NCBI RefSeq assembly: GCF_004521915.1
Contig: NZ_SDKD01000005.1
Coordinates: 158,323-222,322 of the forward strand
Reading direction: 5' to 3'
DNA: 64,000 bases
DNA from: Brevibacillus migulae
Lineage (GTDB): Bacteria > Bacillota > Bacilli > Brevibacillales > Brevibacillaceae
Under the pieces are notes generated by a model, which did no database searches, was not told the DNA's origin, and worked only from the letters and a program-made list of their open reading frames with translations. Of this stretch, positions 7,879-15,831 are shown piece by piece (positions within the stretch are counted from its first letter, which is position 1; every line of letters begins with the position of its first letter). The translations under genes were made by a program, and so were the position numbers.

Positions 7879-8054
7879 CTCTTCCGCCTCTTTCATCTAT
7901 GCTTCCACTGTATCGGATGTGCAGGTAAGTCGAATAACTCCGGAAATCAAGTAAAATCTGCTCTTGCAAATCGAGCTTGTTTATGCGGGTGGCTTTGACC
8001 CCCACAAGCTTATCGAAGCATTCGCGATCCCGGATCGCGTGTAAACTAGGCTGC

Positions 8055-8567
8055 TCAAGACGATCTTTCATCGAGATGCGTTGCGTAATACATTAGACCT
8101 CGTTTGAAATACTGAAGTTTCTCATCATTTGTGGTCTCCAGTAAATTTGTCAAAACGATTTCCATCGCTTCCTTGTAACGCTCCGTGTTGTACAGAGCCA
8201 TCGCGTGCAAGACCTGGATTGCTCGGTTATGCGGAAACTCTTTTACCCCTCGCCGCAGTATCTCCTCCGCTTGCTCGTAGTTCCCCAAATAGCGGTAAGT
8301 GCTTCCAAGACCGAGCAAGCATCTCTCTAAGTTCGGTCCCGAAAGCCCTAGTTCAAGGGCACGTATATAATACGGCACGGCCTCAGCTCCTAAACCGGAA
8401 TTATCATGAGCCACTCCGGTCTGAAAGAGAATCTCAGCGTCATCGGGGGATGCGGCCGCCAACTCTAAAAGAAGCGTTCTGGCTTCCTTTAGTATCGCTT
8501 GGTCTTGCATGGCCCGCCCTTTTTCCCGCAGGCGTATAGCTTCTTCTAAACGATCTCTCGTCATCAT
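8055..8567 (-). CDS. Tetratricopeptide repeat protein
   Basis: A 170-residue all-helical protein with TPR repeats at about 35-70 (AEILFQTGVAHDNSGLGAEA), 73-107 (GLGSTYRYLGNYEQAEEIL) and 108-140 (HAMALYNTERYKEAMEIV). Such proteins act as protein-interaction scaffolds; no partner is evident. Strong GGGAGGG ribosome binding site. About 180 bases separate it from the next minus-strand gene; that gap holds no convincing gene. Confidence 0.8.
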   Translation of the reverse strand: MMTRDRLEEAIRLREKGRAMQDQAILKEARTLLLELAAASPDDAEILFQTGVAHDNSGLGAEAVPYYIRALELGLSGPNLERCLLGLGSTYRYLGNYEQAEEILRRGVKEFPHNRAIQVLHAMALYNTERYKEAMEIVLTNLLETTNDEKLQYFKRGLMYYATHLDERSS

Positions 8568-8770
8568 TTTCCCTCCCGTTTTACTTCAACCGATTATGCT
8601 TCCCCGATGTTCACATAATCATTGTTAAGTATCTTTTTAAACCGGAATGTGTAACCATGTTTGCCATCAATTGTTTCATCGGTGAAACTTATCCCTTGAT
8701 TATACCCACTAGTCCAATCTCATGACGAAAATGATAGAGTATTGAAATAGACCTGAAAGTTAAAAATTGG

Positions 8771-8776
8771 TATAAT
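8771..8776 (+). promoter_or_regulatory. Extended -10 promoter of the toxin gene
   Basis: A consensus TATAAT at 8771-8776 preceded by TGG (extended -10). Transcription from about 8783 gives a leader of roughly 58 bases before the GTG start at 8841. Confidence 0.6.
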
Positions 8777-8814
8777 CAAAGTGTGCAGTTGATCGGCTAT
8801 ATGGACGGTTGGCA

Positions 8815-8836
8815 ATCATCTCCGAAAGGAGGTGAT
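8815..8836 (+). promoter_or_regulatory. Hairpin sequestering the toxin ribosome binding site
   Basis: ATCATCTCC (8815-8823) pairs with GGAGGTGAT (8828-8836) across a GAAA tetraloop (GNRA class): nine base pairs including one G-U. The 3' arm is the complete Shine-Dalgarno sequence, so the ribosome binding site is fully buried. Sequestered sites are typical of type I toxin mRNAs, which are translated only after refolding or processing. Confidence 0.7.
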
Positions 8837-8840
8837 GCCA

Positions 8841-8927
8841 GTGATCGAAGTAAAAGATGTATTCACAATCCTTATTGGATTTGGAACATTCTTACTTGCT
8901 TTGCTCACCTACTTAAAGCAAAAGTAG
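8841..8927 (+). CDS. Putative holin-like toxin peptide (type I toxin-antitoxin)
   Basis: A 28-residue peptide: polar head IEVKDV, hydrophobic core FTILIGFGTFLLALLTYL, and basic tail KQK. The FxxLIxFGTFxLALLTY arrangement is typical of the putative holin-like toxin family, related to the TxpA/BsrG/Fst-like membrane toxins of Gram-positive type I systems. The GTG start is chosen for its 8-base spacing from GGAGG; the ATG at 8835 overlaps the ribosome binding site. A 12-bp perfect inverted repeat overlaps the stop codon. An antisense RNA would be the expected antitoxin. Confidence 0.72.
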   Translation: MIEVKDVFTILIGFGTFLLALLTYLKQK

Positions 8928-8959
8928 ACCGTCCTGTCGAAGGGTAGCGGTCTACTTTT
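8920..8959. terminator. Bidirectional terminator overlapping the toxin stop codon
   Basis: AAAAGTAGACCG (8920-8931) and CGGTCTACTTTT (8948-8959) are perfect 12-base inverted repeats with a 16-base loop. The ends give T-runs on both strands, so it can stop the toxin mRNA and a converging antisense RNA. Confidence 0.85.
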
Positions 8960-9010
8960 GATCGCATCAACTTCACGAGCCAACCGTCTTTAAAGCGGCA
9001 GACTGTGCAG

Positions 9011-9050
9011 AGAGTCGAGGATGTCCTACCATCTTCGGCTCTTTCTTATT
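9011..9050 (+). terminator. Second hairpin/terminator downstream of the toxin
   Basis: AGAGTCGAGGATG (9011-9023) pairs with CATCTTCGGCTCT (9030-9042) with two wobbles and a 6-base loop, followed on plus by TTCTTATTC. It is a backup terminator for the toxin or the 5' stem of the antisense RNA. Confidence 0.6.
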
Positions 9051-9097
9051 CTATTCTTAGATTACCACAATATGTATTTCACATTCAAGATGACCGT

Positions 9098-9229
9098 TTA
9101 CGCGTCGTCTATTTGGCCACCGGTTTCCACTTCTAAACCCGTTTCTTCTTTCACTTCATGAATAGCGGCTTTTTGAAGTGTTTCTCCTTGTAGATCCAAC
9201 AGGACCTCCCATTCATGTGTATCGAACAT
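9098..9229 (-). pseudogene. Nudix hydrolase remnant
   Basis: A 43-codon minus-strand frame starting MFDTHEWEVLLD and containing GETLQKAAIHEVKEETGLEVE. This matches the second half of the Nudix box (A-x-x-E-V-x-E-E-T-G-L), with the first Gly-x5-Glu half and the rest of the roughly 150-residue fold missing. It has an ATG behind a purine-rich AGGATC, so a short peptide could be made, but it cannot form a Nudix enzyme. Confidence 0.7.
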
Positions 9230-9290
9230 GATCCTCCCCCCGATTAGTCAGATTTTTTTCATTTATACGCCTCCATCATACAAGTACATA

Positions 9291-9340
9291 AAATCCCAAT
9301 GTCTCATGTTAAGCGTGAGATATTGGGATTTCATTTTTTC
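9291..9340. terminator. Terminator, probably of the amidohydrolase gene
   Basis: AAATCCCAAT plus GTCTCA (9291-9306) pairs with TGAGAT plus ATTGGGATTT (9316-9331), 16 bp with one wobble. T-runs follow on both strands (CATTTTTTC on plus, TTTTATG on minus). Confidence 0.85.
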
Positions 9341-10056
9341 TATTTCGCTATTGAATTTGTATGGTCAAAAACAACTTTTCCATCAACTATGCTTACCAGT
9401 ACCTTTGTATCCGGGATATCATTTACGGGTATGTCAAAAAGGTTTCGTTCCAAGACGACAATATCAGCGAGTTTCCCTACTTCCAATGTTCCCAATTCAT
9501 GCTCTCTGAATGAACCGTAGGCAGAACCGGCAGTATATGCTCGTAGTGCATCGGCCAACGCAATGCGCTCATGAGGATGCCAGACGGTCTTGCCGCTGCT
9601 GTCGATTCTCGTGACCGCCCGATAGATTTGCAGAAGCGGGTTCAGGACATCAATGGGGAAGTCCGTTCCGAAAGCCAGCTTTGCTCCTGCCTTTTGAAGA
9701 GTATGGATGGAAAACACGTGTTTTTCTCGTTGTGCACCGATCCGGTCGGTGTACACACCTCTTTCGGACATCGCCAAGTGATCGGGCTGCATCGAAGCCG
9801 TAACCCCAAGTTCTTGGAAGCGATGGATATCATCCGGGTGAATGACTTCCACATGCTCGACGGAATGGCGTGAATCGCGCTTACCGTTCACCTTTTGTGC
9901 TTCCTCATAGGTATCTAGTGCGAGTCGAATCGCTCCATCCCCGATCGCATGAAAGCGAATGCTGAAGCCTTCATGATCCGCCTCGATGGCCCATTTTTTG
10001 ATCGTCTCTGGAGGATATGTTGTATCGCCACGAGTTATTTGCATTTTTACCTTCAC
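9340..10056 (-). pseudogene. Amidohydrolase (YtcJ-like), N-terminal part lost
   Basis: Frame for 238 residues matching the C-terminal half of YtcJ-type amidohydrolases, which are normally about 530 residues. It keeps FHAIGDGAI (metal His), HSVEHVEVIHPDD, FGTDFPID (metal Asp), and the C-terminal beta-sandwich TLEVGKLADIVVLERN. The N-terminal barrel half with the HxH metal site is absent. The truncated edge lies within about 40 bases of the start of the plus-strand C-N hydrolase, so a deletion or rearrangement probably joined them. It is unlikely to be active. Confidence 0.8.
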
Positions 10057-10095
10057 GGTTACATCAAAAGGACGAATGAAATGGAGGATGTTTTT

Positions 10096-10976
10096 ATGAC
10101 AACGTTATATAGTGATAAGGTCACCATTGGATTGATTCAATTGGCATGCGGGGAGGTTGTCGCGGCGAATGTAAATCGTACCATTGAGAAGATCCAAGAA
10201 GTTGCCAGCAAGGGTGCGCAAATTATCTGTTTGCAGGAATTATTCGATTCCCTATACTTTCCTCAGACGGTTTCGGTAAAAAACTATGAGCTTTCTGCAT
10301 CGGTAAAAATTGCCAGACACCGCAAACCATGAGCGAACTTGCGAAACGATTAGAGGTTGTCCTGATAGTCCCCTTTTACGAAAAAGCGGGACGAGGGATA
10401 TATTTTAACAGTGCTGCCGTTTTTGACGCAGACGGAAAACACTTAGGTACAACCCGCAAAAATCATATTGCCGACGGCCCACAATATCATGAAAAGTATT
10501 ATTTTGTCCCTGGCAATACCGGTTACCCCGTTTATGAAACCCGCTTTGGCAAAATCGGAATCGGAATATGTTGGGATGAGTGGTTCCCGGAAGTAGCCAG
10601 AATTTTAGCATTGCAAGGGGCCGAAATTCTATTTTATCCGTCAGCGATTGGTTCTGAGCCCGACCATCCCAACCTTTCTACCCGCCGGATCTGGGAGAAG
10701 GCCATTTCGACGCATGGAATTTCAAATGGTGTGTTCATTGCAGCGGTAAACCGTGTCGGTCAGGAAAATCACATGACCTTTTACGGCGGAAGCTTTGTCA
10801 GTAATCCGATGGGGGAAATTTTGCAGTCACTCGATGAGGAGGAAGGGATCTTGCTTCAGGAAATTAACAAAAGAGAGATCGATGACGCCCGTAATCTCCT
10901 GCAATTTCTACGGGATCGCCGCCCTGACACCTATGGTTTGATTCTTCGGCAGGAAGCTGTTCATATCGTAAAGTAA
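10096..10976 (+). pseudogene. C-N hydrolase (N-carbamoylputrescine amidase-like) with a frameshift
   Basis: Two adjacent frames together give about 290 residues of the nitrilase superfamily. The first (from 10096, RBS GGAGG) has IGLIQLACG and the catalytic Glu in LQELFDSLYF and ends at a TGA near 10331. The second carries SELAKRLEVVLIVPFYEKAG, the catalytic Lys in TRKNHIADGP, the catalytic Cys in GIGICWDEWFPE, and the end RDRRPDTYG. These blocks match AguB-type N-carbamoylputrescine amidases or beta-ureidopropionases. A single-base deletion near 10310-10328 would explain the break. Either a true pseudogene or a sequencing error; everything else is intact. Confidence 0.8.
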
Positions 10977-11029
10977 TTGCTGTTATTGTTGTAGCCTGAT
11001 AATAAAGTGGATTAAATGGTCGCAAAAAA

Positions 11030-11062
11030 TGTAGTAAACCCGGTCTGAGAAACAGGCCGGGT
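11030..11062 (-). terminator. Terminator of the glycoside hydrolase gene
   Basis: ACCCGGTCTG (11038-11047) and CAGGCCGGGT (11053-11062) form a 10-bp stem with one wobble and a 5-base loop. The minus strand continues TTTACTACATTTTTT. It may also end the plus-strand gene. Confidence 0.6.
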
Positions 11063-11129
11063 CAGAAATAAAGTTTTTTAAAACAGTTGAAATGACGTCT
11101 CCGTTAGCTGAAAAAGCTGGTCTGGAGCT

Positions 11130-12113
11130 TTAGACTGAAGATATACCAAGTTCCTCTATCAATCTTTTAAATGTGGAAAAGGCTGGTTTAGGCGAATAAT
11201 CATCCCGCATAATACCGAATTGATGAAACAAATCCGGTTTCGAGCTATCCGCATCACGCAATCCGAACAGCTCATAATGCGTGATTAAGAATTGCTTGCG
11301 TAATCGGTAAACCGTACGTATTACTGTTTCAAGAACAGCCGACTGTTGATCATACGTTCTTTCCATATGAATAAACGGGTTCTGACCTGTAGGCCAACCG
11401 TTTTCGGTCACCCGGATCGGAACATGGTCGGGGATCCCAGCGACAGTTAGATTCTTCCTCAAGTTTCGGATTATCCGTTCCACGGAAGCAGAAATTTCGT
11501 TTAATGCTAGCGGCTCCTCGAATACGTCCACATAAAAGTTATGGCCAACAAAATCGAGGGAGTTAATAAATGTCTTATCCCTATGATCAGCGAGTCCTTC
11601 CCAGAAACCTGGAACCGACGCTGGACTTTCAGGCACAGACCCGAACCCAATTTTCACTTGTAAGCCACATGAAAGTGCCTCCTGTTTGGCTGCTATCACA
11701 CCTTCAATCAAAGCTTGACGTGTGTAAGGCTTAGAGCCTTCCATAAACGATAAATTCGGTTCATTTGTAATTTGGAGGGATGTCAGATATGGGCCGTAGT
11801 CTCTGACGATTTTGCGAATAAACGCAACCCATTCGTCAAGTACAATGTCTGCCGTCTGAATCCATCCAATAACCAAATCACCTAACAATCCAGAATGAAG
11901 AAGTCGATCGGCAAAAGAGAGCAGCCCGGACTCAGCATCAGGCTTTGAAAAAACAAGATAGTTCCGTGGAGATAACGTACTCGAATTTCCTCGCAGTTGA
12001 CGAAGGGCATCCTCGATCTTTTCGTAGTCATCTTTAGGACCGACTGCAATTCCTGTCGGCGTACCCGCTACGCTAAGTGGGTAAATCCCGAAAGTTAAGC
12101 CATCCGAAGTCAT
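11130..12113 (-). CDS. TIM-barrel glycoside hydrolase (clan GH-A-like)
   Basis: About 327 residues with the strand-end motifs of retaining clan A glycosidases. LQITNEPNLSF (about residue 133) would carry the acid/base Glu, and RVTENGWPTG (about 236) the nucleophile Glu. HNFYVDVFEE and THYELFGLRDADSS are further barrel-end segments. There is no signal peptide, so the enzyme appears cytoplasmic. The substrate cannot be told from sequence. Start at 12113 chosen because AAAAGGGATGGG lies just upstream; an ATG seven codons earlier is possible. It stands alone. Confidence 0.7.
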   Translation of the reverse strand: MTSDGLTFGIYPLSVAGTPTGIAVGPKDDYEKIEDALRQLRGNSSTLSPRNYLVFSKPDAESGLLSFADRLLHSGLLGDLVIGWIQTADIVLDEWVAFIRKIVRDYGPYLTSLQITNEPNLSFMEGSKPYTRQALIEGVIAAKQEALSCGLQVKIGFGSVPESPASVPGFWEGLADHRDKTFINSLDFVGHNFYVDVFEEPLALNEISASVERIIRNLRKNLTVAGIPDHVPIRVTENGWPTGQNPFIHMERTYDQQSAVLETVIRTVYRLRKQFLITHYELFGLRDADSSKPDLFHQFGIMRDDYSPKPAFSTFKRLIEELGISSV

Positions 12114-12517
12114 TTTGTTCCCATCCCTTTTCATTACGAAGAGTTGTTTTATAGAACCGTATCGCTTAAGTGAAATATTTCCACTATATATTAAACGACT
12201 TTATTATAAATTCAACTACTTTAATATCAGACAACAATTGTACTTGATCACGGGTTATGTACTTACATTGTTTCGTAGTGCTAAGTGGCACTTCATGTGG
12301 AGGAAAGGTCAAAAAGAGAATAAGGTTCCACTGTTAAGTGAAGTGTCTCCACCGAAAAAGACCTCCTACGTATGCGAATGCAACTTTGGGGGTCTTTTTG
12401 TATTGGATATCAAGCAGTCCAACCCAAATGGATGTTGATTAGTCCGTCCAATTTGCGAACGTTCCTGATATCATTCCAATTTCGTTAGGCATTGTACACT
12501 TTTGCCAGTCGAATACG
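12114..12517. other. Intergenic region with one terminator-like hairpin
   Basis: No convincing gene. AAAAAGACC (12355-12363) is complementary to GGTCTTTTT (12391-12399) with a long loop, which could end minus-strand transcription or a lost gene. The promoter of the glycoside hydrolase gene should lie here but no clear hexamers were found. Confidence 0.5.
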
Positions 12518-13561
12518 CTATAAACCTTCCACCTCAATCAATTTGTTAACAAGACGCACTGATTGCTCCAAACGTTGCTGATAGTCACCCGAAATGGTAA
12601 TGTATTTGACCCCGAATTCGTTCAAAAGACCTTTGAGCAGCGCATTGTTCTTTTCACGCACTTGCTGGTCACCGAATGAGCGCGTACCGTCGTTCACCCA
12701 TTTCACATCGGGTTCAAGGAATAGCCATAGGTCATACTGCTGTGTACGTGCTACTTCATCCAGTACAGAGTGCCGCTTATTGAGGTAAAGAATGGAGTAA
12801 TACTGTGTGACGATTGCCTCAGTATCGATAAAGACGACCTTATTTGCTTTTGATCCTTGCACTTTTTCATGATATTTATGCTCAAAAGCAATCTCCGGGT
12901 AATCTTCGGGCAACGTAATATCCTCACAGTTTCCAAGCCTCTCGTAAAAAGTACGTCCCCATTCTTCCACATAAGTCGTATTGTAGAGGTTGGCAAGGTT
13001 ACGAACCAAGGTAGATTTCCCGCAGCTCTCCGTACCTACTACAACCACTTTTTTCACGAAGTAGGGTTTTACGATTTCAGGCAGCATATTCCAGTGCTTC
13101 ATGACTCCTTCGGTACGCAGCATCGTTCCTGAGATCGGATAGGCGATTCGATTCGCATCAATCACAATATGCTGCGCATTCGGATAAAGATTACGGAAAA
13201 TGTCTGTGTAGGCGTGCTCGGAGCTGAACACGGTATCTATCGGTTTTCCAATTGCGGCGATAATCCCCTCTGCTCCCCGTTCCCAATCAGAAAGTTGTCC
13301 TGTTTGTTGTTCGTAAACCGCATGGACATGTACATGTGGCAAATCCTTTGTGAGCTGTGACCACCATCGCAGTCGGACACGATAAGGGATATGTGGTATT
13401 TTTCCACTTGCGCACAGTTTCCTCTCGTGTTCTTCATCATACGAGACGATCACATGCAACTCCTCCACCATGGTGGATGCACGTATCATCGCATAAACGT
13501 GCCCCATATGTGGACAAGGAAGGAATTTTCCGCCGTACATGCCTACTTTGCCTACTGTCAT
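12518..13561 (-). CDS. nadR: NadR-like NMN adenylyltransferase / nicotinamide riboside kinase
   Basis: A 347-residue bifunctional protein. Residues 1-165 form a nucleotidyltransferase: GMYGGKFLPCPHMGHVYAM with the H-x-G-H site, and YPISGTMLR. From about 168 comes a kinase domain with P-loop GTESCGKSTL and a QYDLWLFLEPDVKWVNDGTR lid segment. It phosphorylates nicotinamide riboside to NMN and adenylates NMN to NAD. The DNA-binding domain of enterobacterial NadR is absent, so no repressor function is expected. Its start codon overlaps the pnuC stop by 4 bases. Confidence 0.88.
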   Translation of the reverse strand: MTVGKVGMYGGKFLPCPHMGHVYAMIRASTMVEELHVIVSYDEEHERKLCASGKIPHIPYRVRLRWWSQLTKDLPHVHVHAVYEQQTGQLSDWERGAEGIIAAIGKPIDTVFSSEHAYTDIFRNLYPNAQHIVIDANRIAYPISGTMLRTEGVMKHWNMLPEIVKPYFVKKVVVVGTESCGKSTLVRNLANLYNTTYVEEWGRTFYERLGNCEDITLPEDYPEIAFEHKYHEKVQGSKANKVVFIDTEAIVTQYYSILYLNKRHSVLDEVARTQQYDLWLFLEPDVKWVNDGTRSFGDQQVREKNNALLKGLLNEFGVKYITISGDYQQRLEQSVRLVNKLIEVEGL

Positions 13562-14265
13562 GAATAGAAAGCCTCCTGATTTTTGCTCAGTTTGGTCCAG
13601 TTATAATAGCCGTATATCGAGTTGACGAGAAAGGCTGACCACATGACCACCATATTAATATCATTGCCCCCCTGTGTAACCAATGTTACGACCCACAGTG
13701 AAATGGAAAGCACGTTTACGGCGATCCAAAGTGCCCACTGTTCCGCATATCGTTTCAGCATAAGTATCTGTGCGATGACCGATAACACAACGGCTGCTGA
13801 GTCCAGCCGTACTGCCTGACCGCCGATCACATGCAGCAGTTCTGCATACAGGATACTCGCTACGATCGCGATGAGAATGAGGTAAATCCAGCCCTTTTTC
13901 GTAAGGCGCTTAACGGCTACATCTTCCCCTTTCACACTGTGCTTTGTTCGGTGTTTGGACCACATGTATATCCCGACGAACTGAGCAGGCAAGTAAAAGA
14001 GCGCATTGAGCATCGCCTCACCGTATAAGGAGTACCCGTATGAAATATAGGCATACGTCGCCGTCTGTACAATGCCAAAGTAATAGTTCGAAATCTTCCC
14101 CTTTGCCACCAGCACTACACACATCATCCCTGTTAGGGAAGAGATCAGTCCCAATAGGGAATCTTCAAATGCAAAGAACAGATAAATGTTTACCGCTGTA
14201 AATAACACAAGCCAAACTTTTTCAAATATTGTCCAGTCTCGAAACAGTTGATTCGCATTTCCCAT
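13558..14265 (-). CDS. pnuC: Nicotinamide riboside transporter PnuC
   Basis: A 235-residue membrane protein with about seven hydrophobic segments. PnuC features include the central YAYISYGYSLYGEAMLNALFY helix pair and the C-terminal NSIYGYYNWTKL (W-x-K tail). It facilitates uptake of nicotinamide riboside, trapped inside by the kinase domain of the next gene. The ATG at 14265 is chosen because GAGGGGG precedes it; the frame stays open further upstream without a ribosome binding site. Translationally coupled to nadR. Confidence 0.88.
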   Translation of the reverse strand: MGNANQLFRDWTIFEKVWLVLFTAVNIYLFFAFEDSLLGLISSLTGMMCVVLVAKGKISNYYFGIVQTATYAYISYGYSLYGEAMLNALFYLPAQFVGIYMWSKHRTKHSVKGEDVAVKRLTKKGWIYLILIAIVASILYAELLHVIGGQAVRLDSAAVVLSVIAQILMLKRYAEQWALWIAVNVLSISLWVVTLVTQGGNDINMVVMWSAFLVNSIYGYYNWTKLSKNQEAFYS

Positions 14266-14641
14266 ATTTTTTCCCCCTCTTTTTTCAATCAAATGCGAGA
14301 ACAAAAAAACGAAAGCCACGAAAATGGGTGTTAAAACAAAGTGAACAGGATTCGCCAGGTCAAAAATTGAATATGGAATATTTACAATTTCATTGTACTG
14401 GAAAATGTTACAACAAAGAAGCGACTTAATACAATCCGTAGAACATATCCAAATTGAAAAAGACACAAACTGGTTACGTTCGTACGAAACAGAACGAAAA
14501 CATGTTTGTGTCACCGCATCAATGTCTCTCATGAAACCGGCAGCTACTCCTGCAAGCCCTGCATTACCACAGACTTACAGGTCAACCCATCACTATTCGA
14601 GAACGTCATCGGCCATATCAAACCATTTAACGGAACCGATC
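14266..14641. other. Intergenic region with a terminator and a coding-like fragment
   Basis: Holds the leader of pnuC and the end of the sugar transporter operon. GACACAAAC (14462-14470) and GTTTGTGTC (14504-14512) form a 9-bp stem whose minus-strand copy is followed by TTTTTC: a probable terminator of the upstream minus-strand operon. On plus, about 14505-14667 is open and reads like a protein end (DLQVNPSLFENVIGHIKPF...), without a start codon; it may be a remnant. Confidence 0.5.
14457..14512 (-). terminator. Terminator of the xylFGH-type operon
   Basis: GACACAAAC (14462-14470) and GTTTGTGTC (14504-14512) pair over a 33-base loop with further internal complementarity. Minus-strand U-run at 14461-14457. 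Confidence 0.6.
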
Positions 14642-15829
14642 CTATTTCCCGGCTTTCTTTCTTCGGCTGGTAATATCCAGCCATACGGCAAATACGAGGA
14701 TGGTTCCTTTCGCGACATATTGCCAGAACGATTCAAGCCCCATCAAGGACATCCCGTTATCCAGAGAAGTCATGACCAAGGCACCGATGATGGCGCCCAC
14801 GATGGTCCCTGATCCACCTATCAGGGAGGTCCCCCCGATGACGCATGCGGCAATGGCATCCAGCTCATACATCTGCCCCGCCGTAATCGTCGCCGACGAC
14901 AGTCGGGATGTCAGCACCAAGGCGGCAATGGAGGCGAGCAGACCGCTTAGCACAAAAACCATCATGGTCTTCCAGCGAATGTTGATCCCGGAAAGACGAG
15001 CGGCATCCACATTCCCGCCAATCGCATAAACATGGCGTCCAAATCTCGTCTTCTTCGCCAAAAAAGTAAACAAAATCGCTAATAGGATGACAAAGATAAT
15101 GGGGAAAGGTATTCCTTTATAGCTGTTCATTACTAACACGAAAACGATAATCAGGAGACTGAAAAACACAAGCTTGCCAATGTCGAGCGAAAATGAAGGG
15201 ATTTCAAACCCATATTTCTGGCGGGATTTTCGATTTGTCCACATCGAATAAATCAGAAAAGCAATCGCTATGGCGGCCATAATCAGGCCAAAGCCTTTTG
15301 CGAAATAGGCATTTCCGAGCAACGCAAAGGACGGATCCGAAATAGAGATCGTTGTGGATTTTGTGATCCCCATCAACGCTCCCCGAAACGCCATCATCCC
15401 GCCCAAGGTTACAATAAACGCTGGAATTGCCTGATACGCGACCAACCAACCCTGCAGCATTCCCAACAGCAGTCCGACGATTAATGTACCCAGGATCACG
15501 GCCGAGGTAGGCATGCCCATCCAATTGCTCATGATGGCAGCTACACCACCTGTCAACCCGACGAGGGAACCTACCGATAAGTCGATATGGCCTGAGACAA
15601 TGACCAAGACCATGCCGATGGCAAGAATCGCTGTCACTGACATTTGGGTGAACAGGTTGGATAAATTTCTGGCCGTCAAAAACGTGTCGTTCAGCATACC
15701 AAACAGAAGCCAAATCAAAATGACGGCGGCCACCATCGTATAGGCACGCACGTCCATTTTCCCCAGAAGATGCTTAAGCGCGTTTCCCTTGGAGATGGTG
15801 TTTTCATTCGTCTCTATCTTCGCCTGCAT
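14642..15829 (-). CDS. xylH: Sugar ABC transporter permease, XylH type
   Basis: A 395-residue integral membrane protein of the BPD_transp_2 (ribose/xylose) permease family with about ten hydrophobic segments. It has the loop GHIDLSVGSLVGLTGG near residue 95 and the GRHVYAIGGNVDAARLSGIN segment that contacts the ATPase. A hydrophilic insert near residue 200 (WTNRKSRQKYGFEIPSFSLD) is typical of XylH/GguB permeases. Pentose uptake, most likely D-xylose, with xylG and xylF. Starts 2 bases after the xylG stop; RBS GGGGGATATAGAG. Confidence 0.87.
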   Translation of the reverse strand: MQAKIETNENTISKGNALKHLLGKMDVRAYTMVAAVILIWLLFGMLNDTFLTARNLSNLFTQMSVTAILAIGMVLVIVSGHIDLSVGSLVGLTGGVAAIMSNWMGMPTSAVILGTLIVGLLLGMLQGWLVAYQAIPAFIVTLGGMMAFRGALMGITKSTTISISDPSFALLGNAYFAKGFGLIMAAIAIAFLIYSMWTNRKSRQKYGFEIPSFSLDIGKLVFFSLLIIVFVLVMNSYKGIPFPIIFVILLAILFTFLAKKTRFGRHVYAIGGNVDAARLSGINIRWKTMMVFVLSGLLASIAALVLTSRLSSATITAGQMYELDAIAACVIGGTSLIGGSGTIVGAIIGALVMTSLDNGMSLMGLESFWQYVAKGTILVFAVWLDITSRRKKAGK

Positions 15830-15831
15830 CT

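Larger units (their letters stand above)
8917..9052 (-). ncRNA. Candidate antisense RNA antitoxin
   Basis: A minus-strand promoter candidate, -35 TTGAAT (9088-9083), 18-base spacer, -10 TAATCT (9064-9059), would start an RNA near 9052. It would run through a stable hairpin (9042-9011) and end at the shared terminator stem (8959-8920), overlapping the last bases of the toxin gene. A converging 3'-overlapping RNA is the arrangement of txpA/ratA and bsrG/SR4. Inferred from signals only. Confidence 0.35.

Noticed and set aside
7691..8071. Minus-strand frame spanning the gap between the TPR gene and the membrane protein gene
   Set aside because: It overlaps the ends of both neighbours in another frame, has no ribosome binding site, and its second half is a frame shadow of the membrane protein.
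7091..10976. Mobile element or prophage remnant as the cause of the decayed zone
   Set aside because: No transposase, integrase, terminal inverted repeats or target duplications could be found by eye.
12115..12438. Plus-strand frame of about 107 codons upstream of the glycoside hydrolase
   Set aside because: No ribosome binding site, odd composition, and it runs through a terminator-like hairpin.
14266..14532. N-terminal extension of pnuC to an upstream ATG
   Set aside because: The added residues match nothing in PnuC and lack a ribosome binding site, while GAGGGGG directly precedes the ATG at 14265.
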